Part shown: piece after piece, positions 27,794 through 36,633 of the stretch
Layout: every line of letters begins with the position of its first letter
How positions within the stretch are numbered: position 1 is the stretch's first letter
NCBI RefSeq assembly: GCF_002237755.1
Contig: NZ_MWSJ01000012.1
Coordinates: forward strand, 62,001 to 126,000
Reading direction: 5' to 3'
DNA: 64,000 nucleotides
Source of the DNA: Lysinibacillus sp. KCTC 33748
GTDB taxonomy: Bacteria; Bacillota; Bacilli; Bacillales_A; Planococcaceae
The notes under the pieces: model-generated
What the model was told of the DNA's origin: nothing
The model's input: the letters and a program-made list of their open reading frames with translations, nothing else
Databases searched by the model: none
Position numbers and translations under genes: made by a program

Positions 27794-28669
27794 ATGGTCA
27801 CTCTAGTGGAAGCATGGAACAGCTATTTTTTACTTTTAAACTCATTAAAGAAAAGTGCCGCAACGAAAAAACAATACAATCTAGATGGGCAGCAATTTTT
27901 AGCGTTTGCTCATGAGAACAACTACTTGAATGTAGATCATCATTTAAAAGAATTGTTATTTATATATAGTAATTATTTAAAAGAGAGTTACGCAAATGTC
28001 AACACGTTTAATCATAAAATTGCAACATTGCGGGGCTTTATAGACTTTGTCTTTTTAAGAGAATGGGTAGATCCCTTTGATTATGAGGGTATTTTACAGC
28101 CTAAAAAGAGACAAAAAGAGGCTTTGACATTGTTAACAAAGAAGCAATTAATCCAAATTGCGAATGTCTGGCCAACTTATTTTCAATACGCTAAAACAAT
28201 GGAGCATGCTTGGCTAGCAAGACGTAATGGCTGCATTGTCCAACTACTTATGGAAACAGGATGCAAACCAGCAGAACTTGTACGTATGAAATGGTCTCAT
28301 ATTCAGTTTGAGTCATCAATTATTTACATTGCTAATCAAAATGGGCGTAGAGAAATAAAGCTGACTTCAATTTTAATGAATATGCTGACGCACTATAAAG
28401 AAGCAACCGAAGAATTACATGAAGAAAAACTAGGAGAATGGGTATGGGTAAGTGAGGCTAGTCAATCTAAATCCATTTCTACAAAAACAATTGAGCGAAT
28501 TTTCCAAACGATATCAAAGGATATCGGCACAAATGTGAGAGCCACGGATTTGCGGTATACCGTCATGCAAAAGGCATTTCAAACTGAAAAAACAATAGAA
28601 AATATTCAGGAAAAAATGGGCTATGTACGAAAATGGGTACTGACTGAAAGACAGGACCGTTTTGAATAA
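27794..28669 (+). CDS. tyrosine-recombinase-like protein with altered active site
   Basis: A 291-residue protein with the layout of a XerC/D-type recombinase: an N-terminal SAM-like core-binding domain (about 5-95) and a catalytic-type domain (about 110-290). The key residues are changed. The first Arg region reads ETGCKPAELVRMKW, with Lys where GLR is normal; the HxxR box reads ATDLRYT, keeping Arg but lacking His; and the Tyr region reads MGYVRKWVLTERQDRF, with no clear LGH. Strand transfer is unlikely, so it may be a DNA-binding derivative or a decaying enzyme. AAGGAGGTCGTAAG precedes the ATG. Compare the intact enzyme at 48574. Confidence 0.7.
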   Translation: MVTLVEAWNSYFLLLNSLKKSAATKKQYNLDGQQFLAFAHENNYLNVDHHLKELLFIYSNYLKESYANVNTFNHKIATLRGFIDFVFLREWVDPFDYEGILQPKKRQKEALTLLTKKQLIQIANVWPTYFQYAKTMEHAWLARRNGCIVQLLMETGCKPAELVRMKWSHIQFESSIIYIANQNGRREIKLTSILMNMLTHYKEATEELHEEKLGEWVWVSEASQSKSISTKTIERIFQTISKDIGTNVRATDLRYTVMQKAFQTEKTIENIQEKMGYVRKWVLTERQDRFE

Positions 28670-28797
28670 AGAAAGATCGTTTTTTCGTCTGTATTGGATT
28701 GTGATTAAGCGTATATAAATAACAATAGTAAATTTGTGCACGTTTTTATAAATTAATTTTTTAGTATTTTTTTTAACACTTCAATATGGAGGTTATC

Positions 28798-29360
28798 ATG
28801 GATTACTTTAATAGTAAGGCATTTGAGGAACATAGAAAAAATACATATAGCATATTAGAGCAAATACCTTCTGCTAAAAGTCCAGTTGGATGGACTTTTA
28901 AGGGTCATTTTAGTATTGGTGGTTTTGAATATTTCGGGTTTGATGAATCATCCGATTTATTACTTGTCGTATCAAGTAATGGTAGGGGAATTATAGATTT
29001 AGCAAGAGCAGAAAAAATATCCCGAGATTATACAGGTGACTTTGTTTTAGATGAAACATTGTTAATTTGTGAAGGCTTCGACGTTTTAAAAGATAAATCG
29101 ATTAAATTGGCAAGCAAATATGGTGGGAGCATACTGCCAGTCAGTAATAAATTCGAGGATTGTTTACAAAGAATCCATGTGAAGATATAATTTATCACCC
29201 TGCGTTTGAGGACTATTTGGTCGAAGGCCCAAATAAAAATTGTGTTCGCATTTTAGAGGTTTTTTGTATTGCTATGGGTTTTCATTTAGTGGCAATTATT
29301 TTGTAATTGCAGATGACGGCGGTATTTTATTTTGGGAAAGAAATAATGCCGAGGCATAAT
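28798..29360 (+). pseudogene. unrecognised protein gene with two one-base deletions
   Basis: The first frame encodes 130 residues (start MDYFNSKAFEEHRKN; ATG at 28798 with ATGGAGG upstream) and stops at 29188-29190. Reading continues sensibly in another phase (EDIIYHPAFEDYLVEGPNKN) and, after a second shift near 29250, in a third (RGFLYCYGFSFSGNYF then DDGGILFWERNNAEA, stop at 29360). Restoring one base at each place gives a single protein of about 187 residues. The short first frame may still be translated. I do not know the family. Confidence 0.55.
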
Positions 29361-29433
29361 TAATAAAATGCATCTTCATTTATTACTAAAATAGATAATG
29401 AATACCTGTACTTAAAGTAAAGCGAGGAAACAT

Positions 29434-29579
29434 TATTAGGGGAAGCAAAAGCAAATTCAATATGGAAATTCACTGTCAAGATTAAAGCCTAAAAATCTGG
29501 CACTAGTCTAACTGTTGTGGCAAAAGATAAGGCTGGAAACAAAATTGAAGCAACGGACATAATCGTTTCTTCTAGATAA
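29434..29579 (+). pseudogene. bacterial Ig-like domain, C-terminal fragment
   Basis: About 48 codons match the end of a bacterial immunoglobulin-like repeat of surface proteins (EAKANSIWKFTVKIKA, an in-frame TAA, then KSGTSLTVVAKDKAGN). There is no start, and the upstream sequence is decayed. It is the tail of a lost cell-surface protein gene. Confidence 0.5.
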
Positions 29580-29615
29580 CAAACATTTACATTTATAATG
29601 CATGTAAAAATGAAA

Positions 29616-29653
29616 AGGGCTGTCATAAAAGTGACTTTTGTGACAGCTCTTAG
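29616..29653 (+). terminator. terminator-like hairpin
   Basis: AGGGCTGTCA (29616-29625) pairs with TGACAGCTCT (29641-29650), with one G-U pair. It lies after the Ig-like remnant and probably ended that lost gene. The rest of 29361-30086 holds no gene. Confidence 0.5.
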
Positions 29654-29858
29654 TTTTCCATAAGAATGGATTTAACTTCATAGAGCTCTATAATGTAGTT
29701 TTAATAGATATTCAACATCTTGAACAATAAATAAAAATGTTTATTGAAGTACAGCTTAGAACGGACTCTTAAATTTGAAGGAGACAGAAATAAAATGGAA
29801 ATTTACTAACCTCATTTAGACATTTCACGGAGGACCGTATCATAAATAAGTGTTGTTT

Positions 29859-29896
29859 AAATCCAATCATTGAAAAACAATGATTGGATTTTTTAG
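29859..29896. terminator. terminator hairpin facing the hydroxylase gene
   Basis: A perfect 14-bp stem AAATCCAATCATTG/CAATGATTGGATTT (29859-29872 with 29878-29891) with a 5-nt loop and T6 after it. Confidence 0.7.
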
Positions 29897-30086
29897 GTTA
29901 CAAAACCTCCTTATGAATGGGTTGTGGCTTTTTATGTTTATTTGAAGTCTATAAATATTTGTCTCTATACTCTAGGGTATTTTATACTTCACGTAACAGA
30001 TTTCTTCTAATGAGCAAGATTTATCATAAAGACAGCATAGGACCGATTATTTTACCTACAAGGCATATTTTTTATTATTCTATTTT

Positions 30087-30704
30087 CTAGTCGCCACGTT
30101 TCTCTAGATTTTTAACAGTTTTACTTTGGTCAACATCCTTTTGGTTTTTAAAGGTACCCATAAGAAAATCATAGGCTGGGTTCGTAACGCCATACCAGTA
30201 ATTTTCATTTTTGAAATGATGCCATAAATGAACCTTTTTCATCCAACGACCCCATGGAGATATTGGCTGAAGGGGACGATGGGCGATATAATGCTTCCAC
30301 TCATAAAATAATAAAAAAAGCATGATACCTGCAATAAATGCGTTTGTCATTACTAAGCTAGATGTAAGAAAATAAAAAATGGCTGCTGCAATGGCAATGT
30401 TTGGCACACTATACCATAACGGTAAAAATAGTAAATGCAATTCATTTGGATTTGCATGGTGGTCATAATGTAAGCGTTTAAGCATTTTTAACAAAAATGC
30501 ATTCTTTGGTGGTTTCAGATGAAAAAGAAATCTGTGCGTAACATACTCAGCTAAGGAATACATAATCATTCCAAGAATAAAAGCACCAAAAATTCCGATA
30601 GAGGTTAAATGTAGAATCATAAATCCAAAACTAATAAGGAATAGACAGGTCATGATTAAAATATCAGGATAAGAAAAATATTCTTTAAAATATTTCAATT
30701 TCAT
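30087..30704 (-). CDS. sterol desaturase / fatty acid hydroxylase family membrane protein
   Basis: A 205-residue integral membrane di-iron oxygenase of the fatty acid hydroxylase superfamily. Its histidine clusters are visible in order: HRFLFH (about residue 52), HYDHHANP (about 74) and HLWHHFKNENYW (about 166), with H-x-x-H pairs typical for metal binding. Four hydrophobic segments flank them. The substrate is probably an acyl chain or lipid but cannot be named. A FadR-type regulator gene lies 21 bp upstream on the same strand, so the two form an operon that likely responds to an acyl ligand. Confidence 0.8.
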   Translation of the reverse strand: MKLKYFKEYFSYPDILIMTCLFLISFGFMILHLTSIGIFGAFILGMIMYSLAEYVTHRFLFHLKPPKNAFLLKMLKRLHYDHHANPNELHLLFLPLWYSVPNIAIAAAIFYFLTSSLVMTNAFIAGIMLFLLFYEWKHYIAHRPLQPISPWGRWMKKVHLWHHFKNENYWYGVTNPAYDFLMGTFKNQKDVDQSKTVKNLEKRGD

Positions 30705-30725
30705 TTATCACGCCTCCAGTATTCT

Positions 30726-31409
30726 TTATTTTTTTCTATCGTTCCAAAGTGCTAAGCTTTTCGCCATTGTTGTGGTAGACAGCCTTTCCGCTTCCATTGC
30801 ATCTCCTCTTAATGCAGCTTTTAATAAACCGTGGTAAAAGTCGAAGGACAACACACGATGTTCTTTTACAGAAAAATATCTTTTTGCCATATCTATATAA
30901 ATAGAATCGAAGCTATTTAAAATGAGTAGAAAGATTGGATTAACTGCAAGGCCAGCACACCTTTTTTGCAAATCCCAATCAAATGCTGCATAGCTTTCTG
31001 CACTATCTTCAAGCTGCTCTAGATTGGCAAGGAGAGCAACCACTTTTGGTTGATTAAACGTGACAGCATCACGAATATAAGTCGGAGCCAAAGAACTTCT
31101 TAATTCTAATAAGTACATGATAAATTCATCTGTTATGGTATGTTGATTCTCAACAATATTAACAAGTGTCGTTAAATTTCCATTGCGCCAATAATCATTA
31201 ACAACCGCAGGCATTCCTTTTCTCCCTGTTATCCATCCACCCCTTCCTAAACGTTGAAGTACCTCCCGAATAGTTGGACGACCAACACCAAATTCTTTTG
31301 CAAGCTCTCTTTCAGGAGGCAAAGTACTTCCTACAGAATAAACACCAGTCAATATGGATCTAATTAATTCATTCTCAATTTTATCTGAGGAGCGTTCCTT
31401 TTCCTTCAA
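30726..31409 (-). CDS. GntR-family regulator, FadR subfamily
   Basis: A 227-residue transcription factor. The winged helix-turn-helix at about residues 8-75 includes GSTLPPERELAKEFGVGRPT and IREVLQRLGRGGW, diagnostic for GntR/FadR. The all-helical ligand domain (about 85-220) follows the fatty acyl-responsive FadR pattern (LLELRSSLAPTYIRDA). Start is a TTG at 31407-31409 with GAGGA close upstream. Two operator-like sites precede the gene, and the hydroxylase gene follows it, so autoregulation and lipid-linked control are inferred. Confidence 0.8.
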   Translation of the reverse strand: MKEKERSSDKIENELIRSILTGVYSVGSTLPPERELAKEFGVGRPTIREVLQRLGRGGWITGRKGMPAVVNDYWRNGNLTTLVNIVENQHTITDEFIMYLLELRSSLAPTYIRDAVTFNQPKVVALLANLEQLEDSAESYAAFDWDLQKRCAGLAVNPIFLLILNSFDSIYIDMAKRYFSVKEHRVLSFDFYHGLLKAALRGDAMEAERLSTTTMAKSLALWNDRKK

Positions 31410-31430
31410 ATCCTCGTCCCCTTTGCTTTG

Positions 31431-31463
31431 TGGTAATACAAATTAAATACAGTGGTAATACCA
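31431..31463. promoter_or_regulatory. paired FadR-type operators
   Basis: TGGTAATACCA at 31453-31463 is a perfect dyad about a central base. A second site, TGGTAATACA at 31431-31440, differs at the end. The starts are 22 bp apart, two helical turns. The core GGTA-N-TACC fits the t-GT-N-AC-a pattern of FadR/FCD regulators. Confidence 0.6.
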
Positions 31464-31620
31464 AAAATTATATAATGAGTCTGAATTTTCTGTCAACTAA
31501 AAGTGCAAATTTTTATAAATAGGATTATCAAACAAGCTAGTAAAATACCTAGTAGAACGCAATATAAATTCAAATTATTTAAATCAAATAATTAACAAAA
31601 AGAGGGAAGTAGCATTAAAT

Positions 31621-31808
31621 ATGCCTTCACTTAGACAAATGAATTTTTCATGCCATCACTTGGATGGCCATGATGGTTTTAAAGATAAGAAGTTTCCTTA
31701 TTGGAAAGCACCTAGTCGTTTTATAAATATTGGTGAAATTTAGCTAATCAACACACCTTGTTTGAAATAAAAAATCGTCATGATCTGTTAACAATTGATC
31801 AAAAATAA
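31621..31808 (+). pseudogene. small divergent gene with a frameshift, unknown family
   Basis: Divergent from the FadR-type gene and downstream of its operators. The ATG at 31621 opens 40 codons (NFSCHHLDGHDGFKDKKFPY then WKAPSRFINIGEI) to a TAG. The next phase continues as LANQHTLFEIKNRHDLLTID and stops at 31806-31808. One base change near 31739 would yield a single protein of about 63 residues. Either a small gene recently broken or the remains of a larger one. Confidence 0.4.
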
Positions 31809-32110
31809 TAGTCTGAATTATAGAAATTTAAATAATTTCTATGAAATAAATGACACTAAAAATACCTATATTTTCTTTGGTAATTTAAAAATTTTATTGC
31901 TTACAATATGTTAATTTGACACATCTATTTACAAATTTAATAGGGGTTCCTTCTATTGTTAATATAAAAAACCTCTATATGCATTTTTATTCATTTTTTA
32001 TAATAAATATTAATTGTTTGCAATATGTTATACTTAGTATTTTTTGGTTCAAAAGGGTAAATGAATTAATTTTCATAGCGATTAATTATAAAAAAATATT
32101 AAAAAATAAA

Positions 32111-32139
32111 TTGACACTCAAAAGTTTATGACTTAATAT
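32111..32139 (+). promoter_or_regulatory. sigma-A type promoter of the metK-spe operon
   Basis: TTGACA (32111-32116), exactly 17 bp, TAATAT (32134-32139). Transcription would begin at the base of the leader's first hairpin. Confidence 0.75.
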
Positions 32140-32141
32140 GA

Positions 32142-32340
32142 GTCTCAGCATAATAATATAGCTCTTATTAATAACCGTTGAGACGAGGGGTCGAAGATAC
32201 GGTGGCCAAACAATTTAGTTCATAATGAACTGAATCCAGTGGGCCGAACCTGAGCACAAAATTAACTTTTGTGAACAATAAGAGGAACAGCAGCTGATAG
32301 TATTCGAAGCTTTCCTTAAAATTGGGTGAGCTTTTTTTTA
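32142..32340 (+). promoter_or_regulatory. structured attenuator leader of the metK-polyamine operon
   Basis: Hairpin 1 pairs GTCTCAGC (32142-32149) with GTTGAGAC (32177-32184) and holds an inner TAATAA/TTATTA stem. The core (32185-32260) can form nested pairs: TAGTTCA/TGAACT inside GGCC/GGCC, and AGG/CCT with CG/CG outside. CTCAG in hairpin 1 can alternatively pair with CTGAG near 32250. An intrinsic terminator follows: AAGCTTTCC (32307-32315) with GGGTGAGCTT (32324-32333), then T8, about 40 bp before metK. The layout is that of a transcription-attenuating riboswitch. I do not see the SAM-I core (no GAGGGACTGGCCC or GCAACC), T-box or preQ1 motifs. Confidence 0.65.
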
Positions 32341-32378
32341 TGCCCTAAAAATCTATAATTTGTTAGGGGTAGTTAAAA

Positions 32379-33554
32379 TTGTCAGAAAAAGTATTATTCA
32401 CATCGGAGTCTGTATCGGAAGGACATCCAGATAAAATTGCAGACCAAATCTCAGATGCAGTATTAGACGCAGCATTATCACAAGATCCGCTATCACGTGT
32501 GGCATGTGAAGTATTCACAACTACAAACACAGTAATTGTTGGCGGAGAGATTACTACAAAAGCAGAACTAGATATCGAAAAAATTGCCCGTAATACCCTA
32601 ATCGGCATTGGATACACAGATGATAAGTTCGGTATTGATGGTCATAACTGTAATGTACAAGTTTTAGTACACACGCAGTCTCCTGATATCGCAATGGGTG
32701 TTGATTCTTCTAGCGATACAAAAGAAGTTGGTGCAGGTGACCAAGGTATTATGTTCGGTTTTGCGACTAATGAAACTGAAAACTATATGCCTTTAGCAAT
32801 TGAAATGGCACATATGCTTGTAAAACGTGCAACTGAGTTACGTAAAAATGGTCAATTCAAATGGGCTCGACCTGATATGAAATCACAAGTAACAATTGAT
32901 TATACGGATAGTATGCAACCTAAAATTGATACTGTTTTAATGTCAATACAACATGATGATGATTTTGACCAGGTAGAATTCATTGATTACGTTACAGAAA
33001 ATGTAATTAAAGCTGTTGCGAAGCAATTTGGTATGAATGAAGACTTCCGAATTTTAATTAATCCTACTGGTCGTTTCGTAGTAGGCGGACCACACGGAGA
33101 TGCAGGTTTAACAGGACGTAAGATTATTGTTGATACTTATGGCGGCGCAGCTCGTCATGGTGGTGGCGCATTCTCTGGTAAAGACTGTACAAAAGTTGAC
33201 CGTTCTGCGGCTTACGCAGCGCGATACGTTGCAAAAAATATTGTTGCAGCAGGCTTGACAGATAAATGTGAAATCCAATTATCATATGCAATTGGTGTAA
33301 GTGAACCAATTAGTATCGCTTTAGAAACATTTGGTACAGAAAAAGTAGCGAAAGAAGAAATTTTAAAAGCGATTCGTCAATTATTCGACTTAACGCCAAA
33401 TGGCATTATTAACATGCTAAATCTACGTAAACCACAATATCAACAAGTTGCAGCTTATGGTCACTTTGGACGTAGTGATGTAAACGTAACTTGGGAAAAA
33501 ACAGACAAAGTTTCAGAATTAGAGCAACTTTTAACAGTTGCTATGGGACAATAA
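32379..33554 (+). CDS. metK: S-adenosylmethionine synthase
   Basis: The 391-residue enzyme forms S-adenosylmethionine from methionine and ATP. Visible signatures are [15 protein letters not shown] near residue 11, [13 protein letters not shown] near 116, [20 protein letters not shown] near 233, and [19 protein letters not shown] near 257 with the P-loop and Lys/Asp ligands. Length is normal. TTG at 32379 is preceded by TAGGGGT. metK is the first gene of an operon with a decarboxylase, speH and speE, so its product is probably supplied for aminopropyl donor synthesis; it may be a second metK beside a housekeeping copy. Confidence 0.93.
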   Translation: MSEKVLFTSESVSEGHPDKIADQISDAVLDAALSQDPLSRVACEVFTTTNTVIVGGEITTKAELDIEKIARNTLIGIGYTDDKFGIDGHNCNVQVLVHTQSPDIAMGVDSSSDTKEVGAGDQGIMFGFATNETENYMPLAIEMAHMLVKRATELRKNGQFKWARPDMKSQVTIDYTDSMQPKIDTVLMSIQHDDDFDQVEFIDYVTENVIKAVAKQFGMNEDFRILINPTGRFVVGGPHGDAGLTGRKIIVDTYGGAARHGGGAFSGKDCTKVDRSAAYAARYVAKNIVAAGLTDKCEIQLSYAIGVSEPISIALETFGTEKVAKEEILKAIRQLFDLTPNGIINMLNLRKPQYQQVAAYGHFGRSDVNVTWEKTDKVSELEQLLTVAMGQ

Positions 33555-35050
33555 TGCAATGCGTGCAAAATCGAGTGGCTACTGAGGAATTTTTTGCCAC
33601 TCAAGACCGCATGCCATTATTTGAAGCTTTAGTCAATTATACTAAACAAGATGTTACGCCGTTTGATGTACCTGGTCATAAAATGGGGCTACATGAAAAC
33701 CCATTAAAATGGACGCTTGGAGAAATGACATTAAGAATGGACGTAAATTCGATGAAGGAGCTTGATTTATTAAGTCACCCGGAATCGGTTATTAAAGAAG
33801 CTCAACAATTAGCTGCACAAGCATTTAATGTCGACTACGCTTACTTTTTAGTAAATGGAACTACTGTAGGAATTTTGGCGATGATTTTAGCGACATGTAA
33901 ACAAGGTGATACATTGATCGTACCTCGTAACTGCCATAAATCAGTTATGAACGGCATTATATTAAGCGGAGCAAAACCAGTATTTATTCAACCTGAAGTT
34001 GATCAACATTTTGGTATTGCACACGGAATTTCAGTTGAAAATGTAAAATCGGCACTTGCAGAAAATCCACAAGCGAAAGCTTTACTTGTAACGTATCCAA
34101 CATATTTTGGGTCGATGAATCAACTGCAAGAAATTTGTAAGCTCGCACATGAACAAAATGTAACAGTTATTGTTGATAGTGCACACGGAGCGCATTTAAC
34201 ATTTTTACCTGATGCAAACGATGCGATTAGTGCTGGTGCAGATGCAGTAACGGTCAGTATGCATAAAACTGGGGGTTCATTAACACAAAGCTCGCTTCTA
34301 TTACTACAAGAAAAACGAATCGATTCGAAGCATTTGCAAAAAGTATTAAATATGCTTCAAACGACGAGTGCAAATTATTTATTAATGAGTTCTTTAGATG
34401 TAGCACGAAGAGAATTAGCGGTGTATGGACAACAACGTTATAGCCAATTAAAGTCAATTGTTGATGCAGCAATTGAAGAAATTGAAAATAATTCACGCTA
34501 TGAAGTGCTAAAAGCTGATTATGTACAACAAAATTTCAATCAAGCCTATGATTGGACGAAACTTGTTATTCGTGTGAACGATCTCGGTTTAACTGGTTTC
34601 GAAGTTTACACAATATTGAAACAGCAGTATGGCATTCAATTAGAACTTGCTGAAGGATATGTCATAATGGCAGTCATTAGTCATGTTGATACGAATGAAA
34701 CAATCGGTAAATTAGTACATGCGTTAAAAGATATTGAACTTAATTACGGAAAAAAAGAAGCGATTCAGTCAGCTTATGTGACAGCGAATCAAATAAATAA
34801 ATTAGCAATGACACCGCAACAGGCGTGTAATGCTGAAACAGAAACAATTTTAATTTATGATGCGGTAGGTCGAATTAGTGCAGATTCATTAATGATTTAT
34901 CCACCGGGAATACCACTAATTATCCCTGGTGAAGTTATTTCAGAGGAAGTAGTAGAATTATATAACTTCTATTTTCTTAATTTTGGGAATGTTCTGTTCG
35001 AAACGAAAGAAGAAAATTATATTACAGTCGTAAGGGAGACAAATAAATGA
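33554..35050 (+). CDS. speA: Orn/Lys/Arg decarboxylase family (SpeA-like)
   Basis: A 498-residue fold-type I PLP decarboxylase of the Bacillus SpeA (YaaO-like) branch. The N-terminus carries DVTPFDVPGHKMG, the cofactor region DSAHGAHL, and the Schiff-base lysine in SMHKTGGSLTQSS. The C-terminal domain includes DSLMIYPPGIPLIIPGE, typical of the family. Arginine, lysine and ornithine cannot be separated by eye, so the symbol is by position and likeness. The ATG at 33554 overlaps the metK stop by one base (TAATG), giving translational coupling. A longer frame within metK is not needed. No ureohydrolase lies in the operon. Confidence 0.85.
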   Translation: MQCVQNRVATEEFFATQDRMPLFEALVNYTKQDVTPFDVPGHKMGLHENPLKWTLGEMTLRMDVNSMKELDLLSHPESVIKEAQQLAAQAFNVDYAYFLVNGTTVGILAMILATCKQGDTLIVPRNCHKSVMNGIILSGAKPVFIQPEVDQHFGIAHGISVENVKSALAENPQAKALLVTYPTYFGSMNQLQEICKLAHEQNVTVIVDSAHGAHLTFLPDANDAISAGADAVTVSMHKTGGSLTQSSLLLLQEKRIDSKHLQKVLNMLQTTSANYLLMSSLDVARRELAVYGQQRYSQLKSIVDAAIEEIENNSRYEVLKADYVQQNFNQAYDWTKLVIRVNDLGLTGFEVYTILKQQYGIQLELAEGYVIMAVISHVDTNETIGKLVHALKDIELNYGKKEAIQSAYVTANQINKLAMTPQQACNAETETILIYDAVGRISADSLMIYPPGIPLIIPGEVISEEVVELYNFYFLNFGNVLFETKEENYITVVRETNK

Positions 35051-35481
35051 GCATTGAATTATCAACATTAGGAAGACACGTATTAATTGAATTTTATGGT
35101 TGCCCAAGTGAAATTATCGAGCAAAACGCATTAATCGAGCAGTTTATGAATGAAGCTGCTGACTATTCTGGGGCAACAATTGTAGAATCTTGCTTCCATC
35201 ATTTCAACCCATATGGTGTTTCGGGTGCAGTAATTATTGCTGAATCACATTTAACGATTCATACTTGGCCAGAATACGGATTTGCTTCTGTAGATGTTTA
35301 CACATGTGGTGACTCTGTAAGTCCATGGAAGGCAGCAGAATATTTAGAACAAAAACTGCAAGCGAAAAAAACAGAATCATTTGAAGTACCACGTGGAATG
35401 GCAGATAAAATTCGCCAATTTGCAGAACAAGAAATTGATACAATTATAGTGAAACAAGAAGTATTAGAGGACGTGATTTAA
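35047..35481 (+). CDS. speH: S-adenosylmethionine decarboxylase proenzyme
   Basis: A pyruvoyl enzyme that makes decarboxylated S-adenosylmethionine, the aminopropyl donor. The self-cleavage site is visible in IIAESHLTIHTWPEYG, where the Ser after Glu (ESH) becomes the pyruvoyl group. SVDVYTCG with the proton-donor Cys follows. At 144 residues it is slightly longer than Bacillus SpeD/SpeH (about 126); the extra length is at the C-terminus (FAEQEIDTIIVKQE). Start overlaps the preceding stop (ATGA), and its own stop overlaps the speE start by one base. Confidence 0.93.
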   Translation: MSIELSTLGRHVLIEFYGCPSEIIEQNALIEQFMNEAADYSGATIVESCFHHFNPYGVSGAVIIAESHLTIHTWPEYGFASVDVYTCGDSVSPWKAAEYLEQKLQAKKTESFEVPRGMADKIRQFAEQEIDTIIVKQEVLEDVI

Positions 35482-36335
35482 TGAAATGGTATACAGAACA
35501 ATGGAGCGATAACTGTAAATTTTCAATCGGATACAACGAAGAGATTCATAGTGAACAATCTCCGTTCCAAAAAATCGATTTTTATAAAAGTGAAGAGTTT
35601 GGTACTTTCTTCACGTTAGACGGATTGATGATGGTTAATGAAAAAGATGAGTTCGTTTATCACGATATGATTACACACCCAGCATTCGCTACTAACCCAG
35701 ATATAAAAAAGGTATTAATTATCGGTGGTGGTGATGGTGGTACTGCTCGTGAAGTACTACGTTACAAATCAGTAGAAAAAGTAGTAATGGTAGAAATCGA
35801 TGAGTTAGTATTCCGTTTGAGCCAAAAATACCTTCCAATTACAGCTGCTGGCGTCGAAGAAGATCCTCGTATGGAAATGATTTTTGATGATGGCTTAGCT
35901 TATGTTCAAAACGCAGCTGATCAATCATTCGATTTAATATTAGTAGATTCTACTGATCCAATTTCAGTCGGTGAAGGCTTATTTACAACAGCTTTCTATA
36001 AAGAATGTTTCCGTGTATTAAATGAAAAAGGAATTTTAATTAACCAACACGAATCTCCATACTTTGCCGAGTATGCAGAAAACATGCGCAAAGCACATAA
36101 AAAAATTAAAGGTATTTTCCCAATCGCGAGCGTATATCAATTCCATATGCCAACATACCCATCGGGACACTGGCTATTCGGATTTGCTTCAAAAGCATTA
36201 CATCCAACTAAAGATATTCAAGTAGATGCTTGGGACAAATTTGGTCTAAAAACGAAATATTACAATACAGATTTACACGTTGGCGCATTCGCACTTCCTA
36301 CATTTGTGAAGGAGTCACTTAATCGTGATGAATAA
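35481..36335 (+). CDS. speE: polyamine aminopropyltransferase (spermidine synthase)
   Basis: A 284-residue cytosolic enzyme transferring the aminopropyl group to a diamine, classically putrescine to spermidine. The dcSAM-binding site is GGGDGGTAREVLRYK (about residues 79-93), followed by VEIDELV, the catalytic DSTDPIS (about 156), and YPSGHWLFGF. The ATG shares one base with the speH stop. Last gene of the operon; the next terminator is at 36411. The acceptor could also be agmatine or cadaverine, depending on the decarboxylase. Confidence 0.93.
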   Translation: MKWYTEQWSDNCKFSIGYNEEIHSEQSPFQKIDFYKSEEFGTFFTLDGLMMVNEKDEFVYHDMITHPAFATNPDIKKVLIIGGGDGGTAREVLRYKSVEKVVMVEIDELVFRLSQKYLPITAAGVEEDPRMEMIFDDGLAYVQNAADQSFDLILVDSTDPISVGEGLFTTAFYKECFRVLNEKGILINQHESPYFAEYAENMRKAHKKIKGIFPIASVYQFHMPTYPSGHWLFGFASKALHPTKDIQVDAWDKFGLKTKYYNTDLHVGAFALPTFVKESLNRDE

Positions 36336-36410
36336 GAGGCTGGGACGGAACTAAATGGTTCCTTTATAAAGCCGAATAATCTCTAGATTTACAACCTAAA
36401 AATAAATAGA

Positions 36411-36468
36411 AAAACCGAACGATTCCAAAACACTTCATGAGTGTTTCATTGGATAGTTCGGTTTTTTG
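36411..36468 (+). terminator. terminator of the polyamine operon
   Basis: AAAACCGAAC (36411-36420) pairs with GTTCGGTTTT (36456-36465), with an inner stem CCAAAACACT/GTGTTTCATTGG and a T-run. Just before it, GAGGCTGGGACGGAAC at 36336 is a short sequence often found after genes in Bacillaceae. Confidence 0.75.
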
Positions 36469-36633
36469 TTTGTTGACACACTTTTTTTCTAGCACATGAA
36501 AGTGACTATTTAAATTCAGAACGTGTTGAATGAATAGCTGAAAGAAATTGTTCATTAGGGCGAGGTCATTCGGAGGTAAGAAATTAATAAAGGGTCACTC
36601 TGCAGGAGTGACCTAAAGTATAACGATAAGATA

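Noticed and set aside
31916-32131. 71-codon AT-rich frame
   Set aside because: It overlaps the metK promoter, lacks a ribosome site and encodes only Asn/Ile/Phe/Lys-rich sequence.
32142-32340. SAM-I riboswitch upstream of metK
   Set aside because: None of the conserved SAM-I core sequences is present, although the position would suggest it.
33491-33553. Upstream extension of the decarboxylase into metK
   Set aside because: ATG at 33554 overlaps the metK stop (TAATG), the same coupling as in the rest of the operon.
36364-36555. 63-codon minus-strand frame after speE
   Set aside because: It is the reverse of the operon's terminator region.
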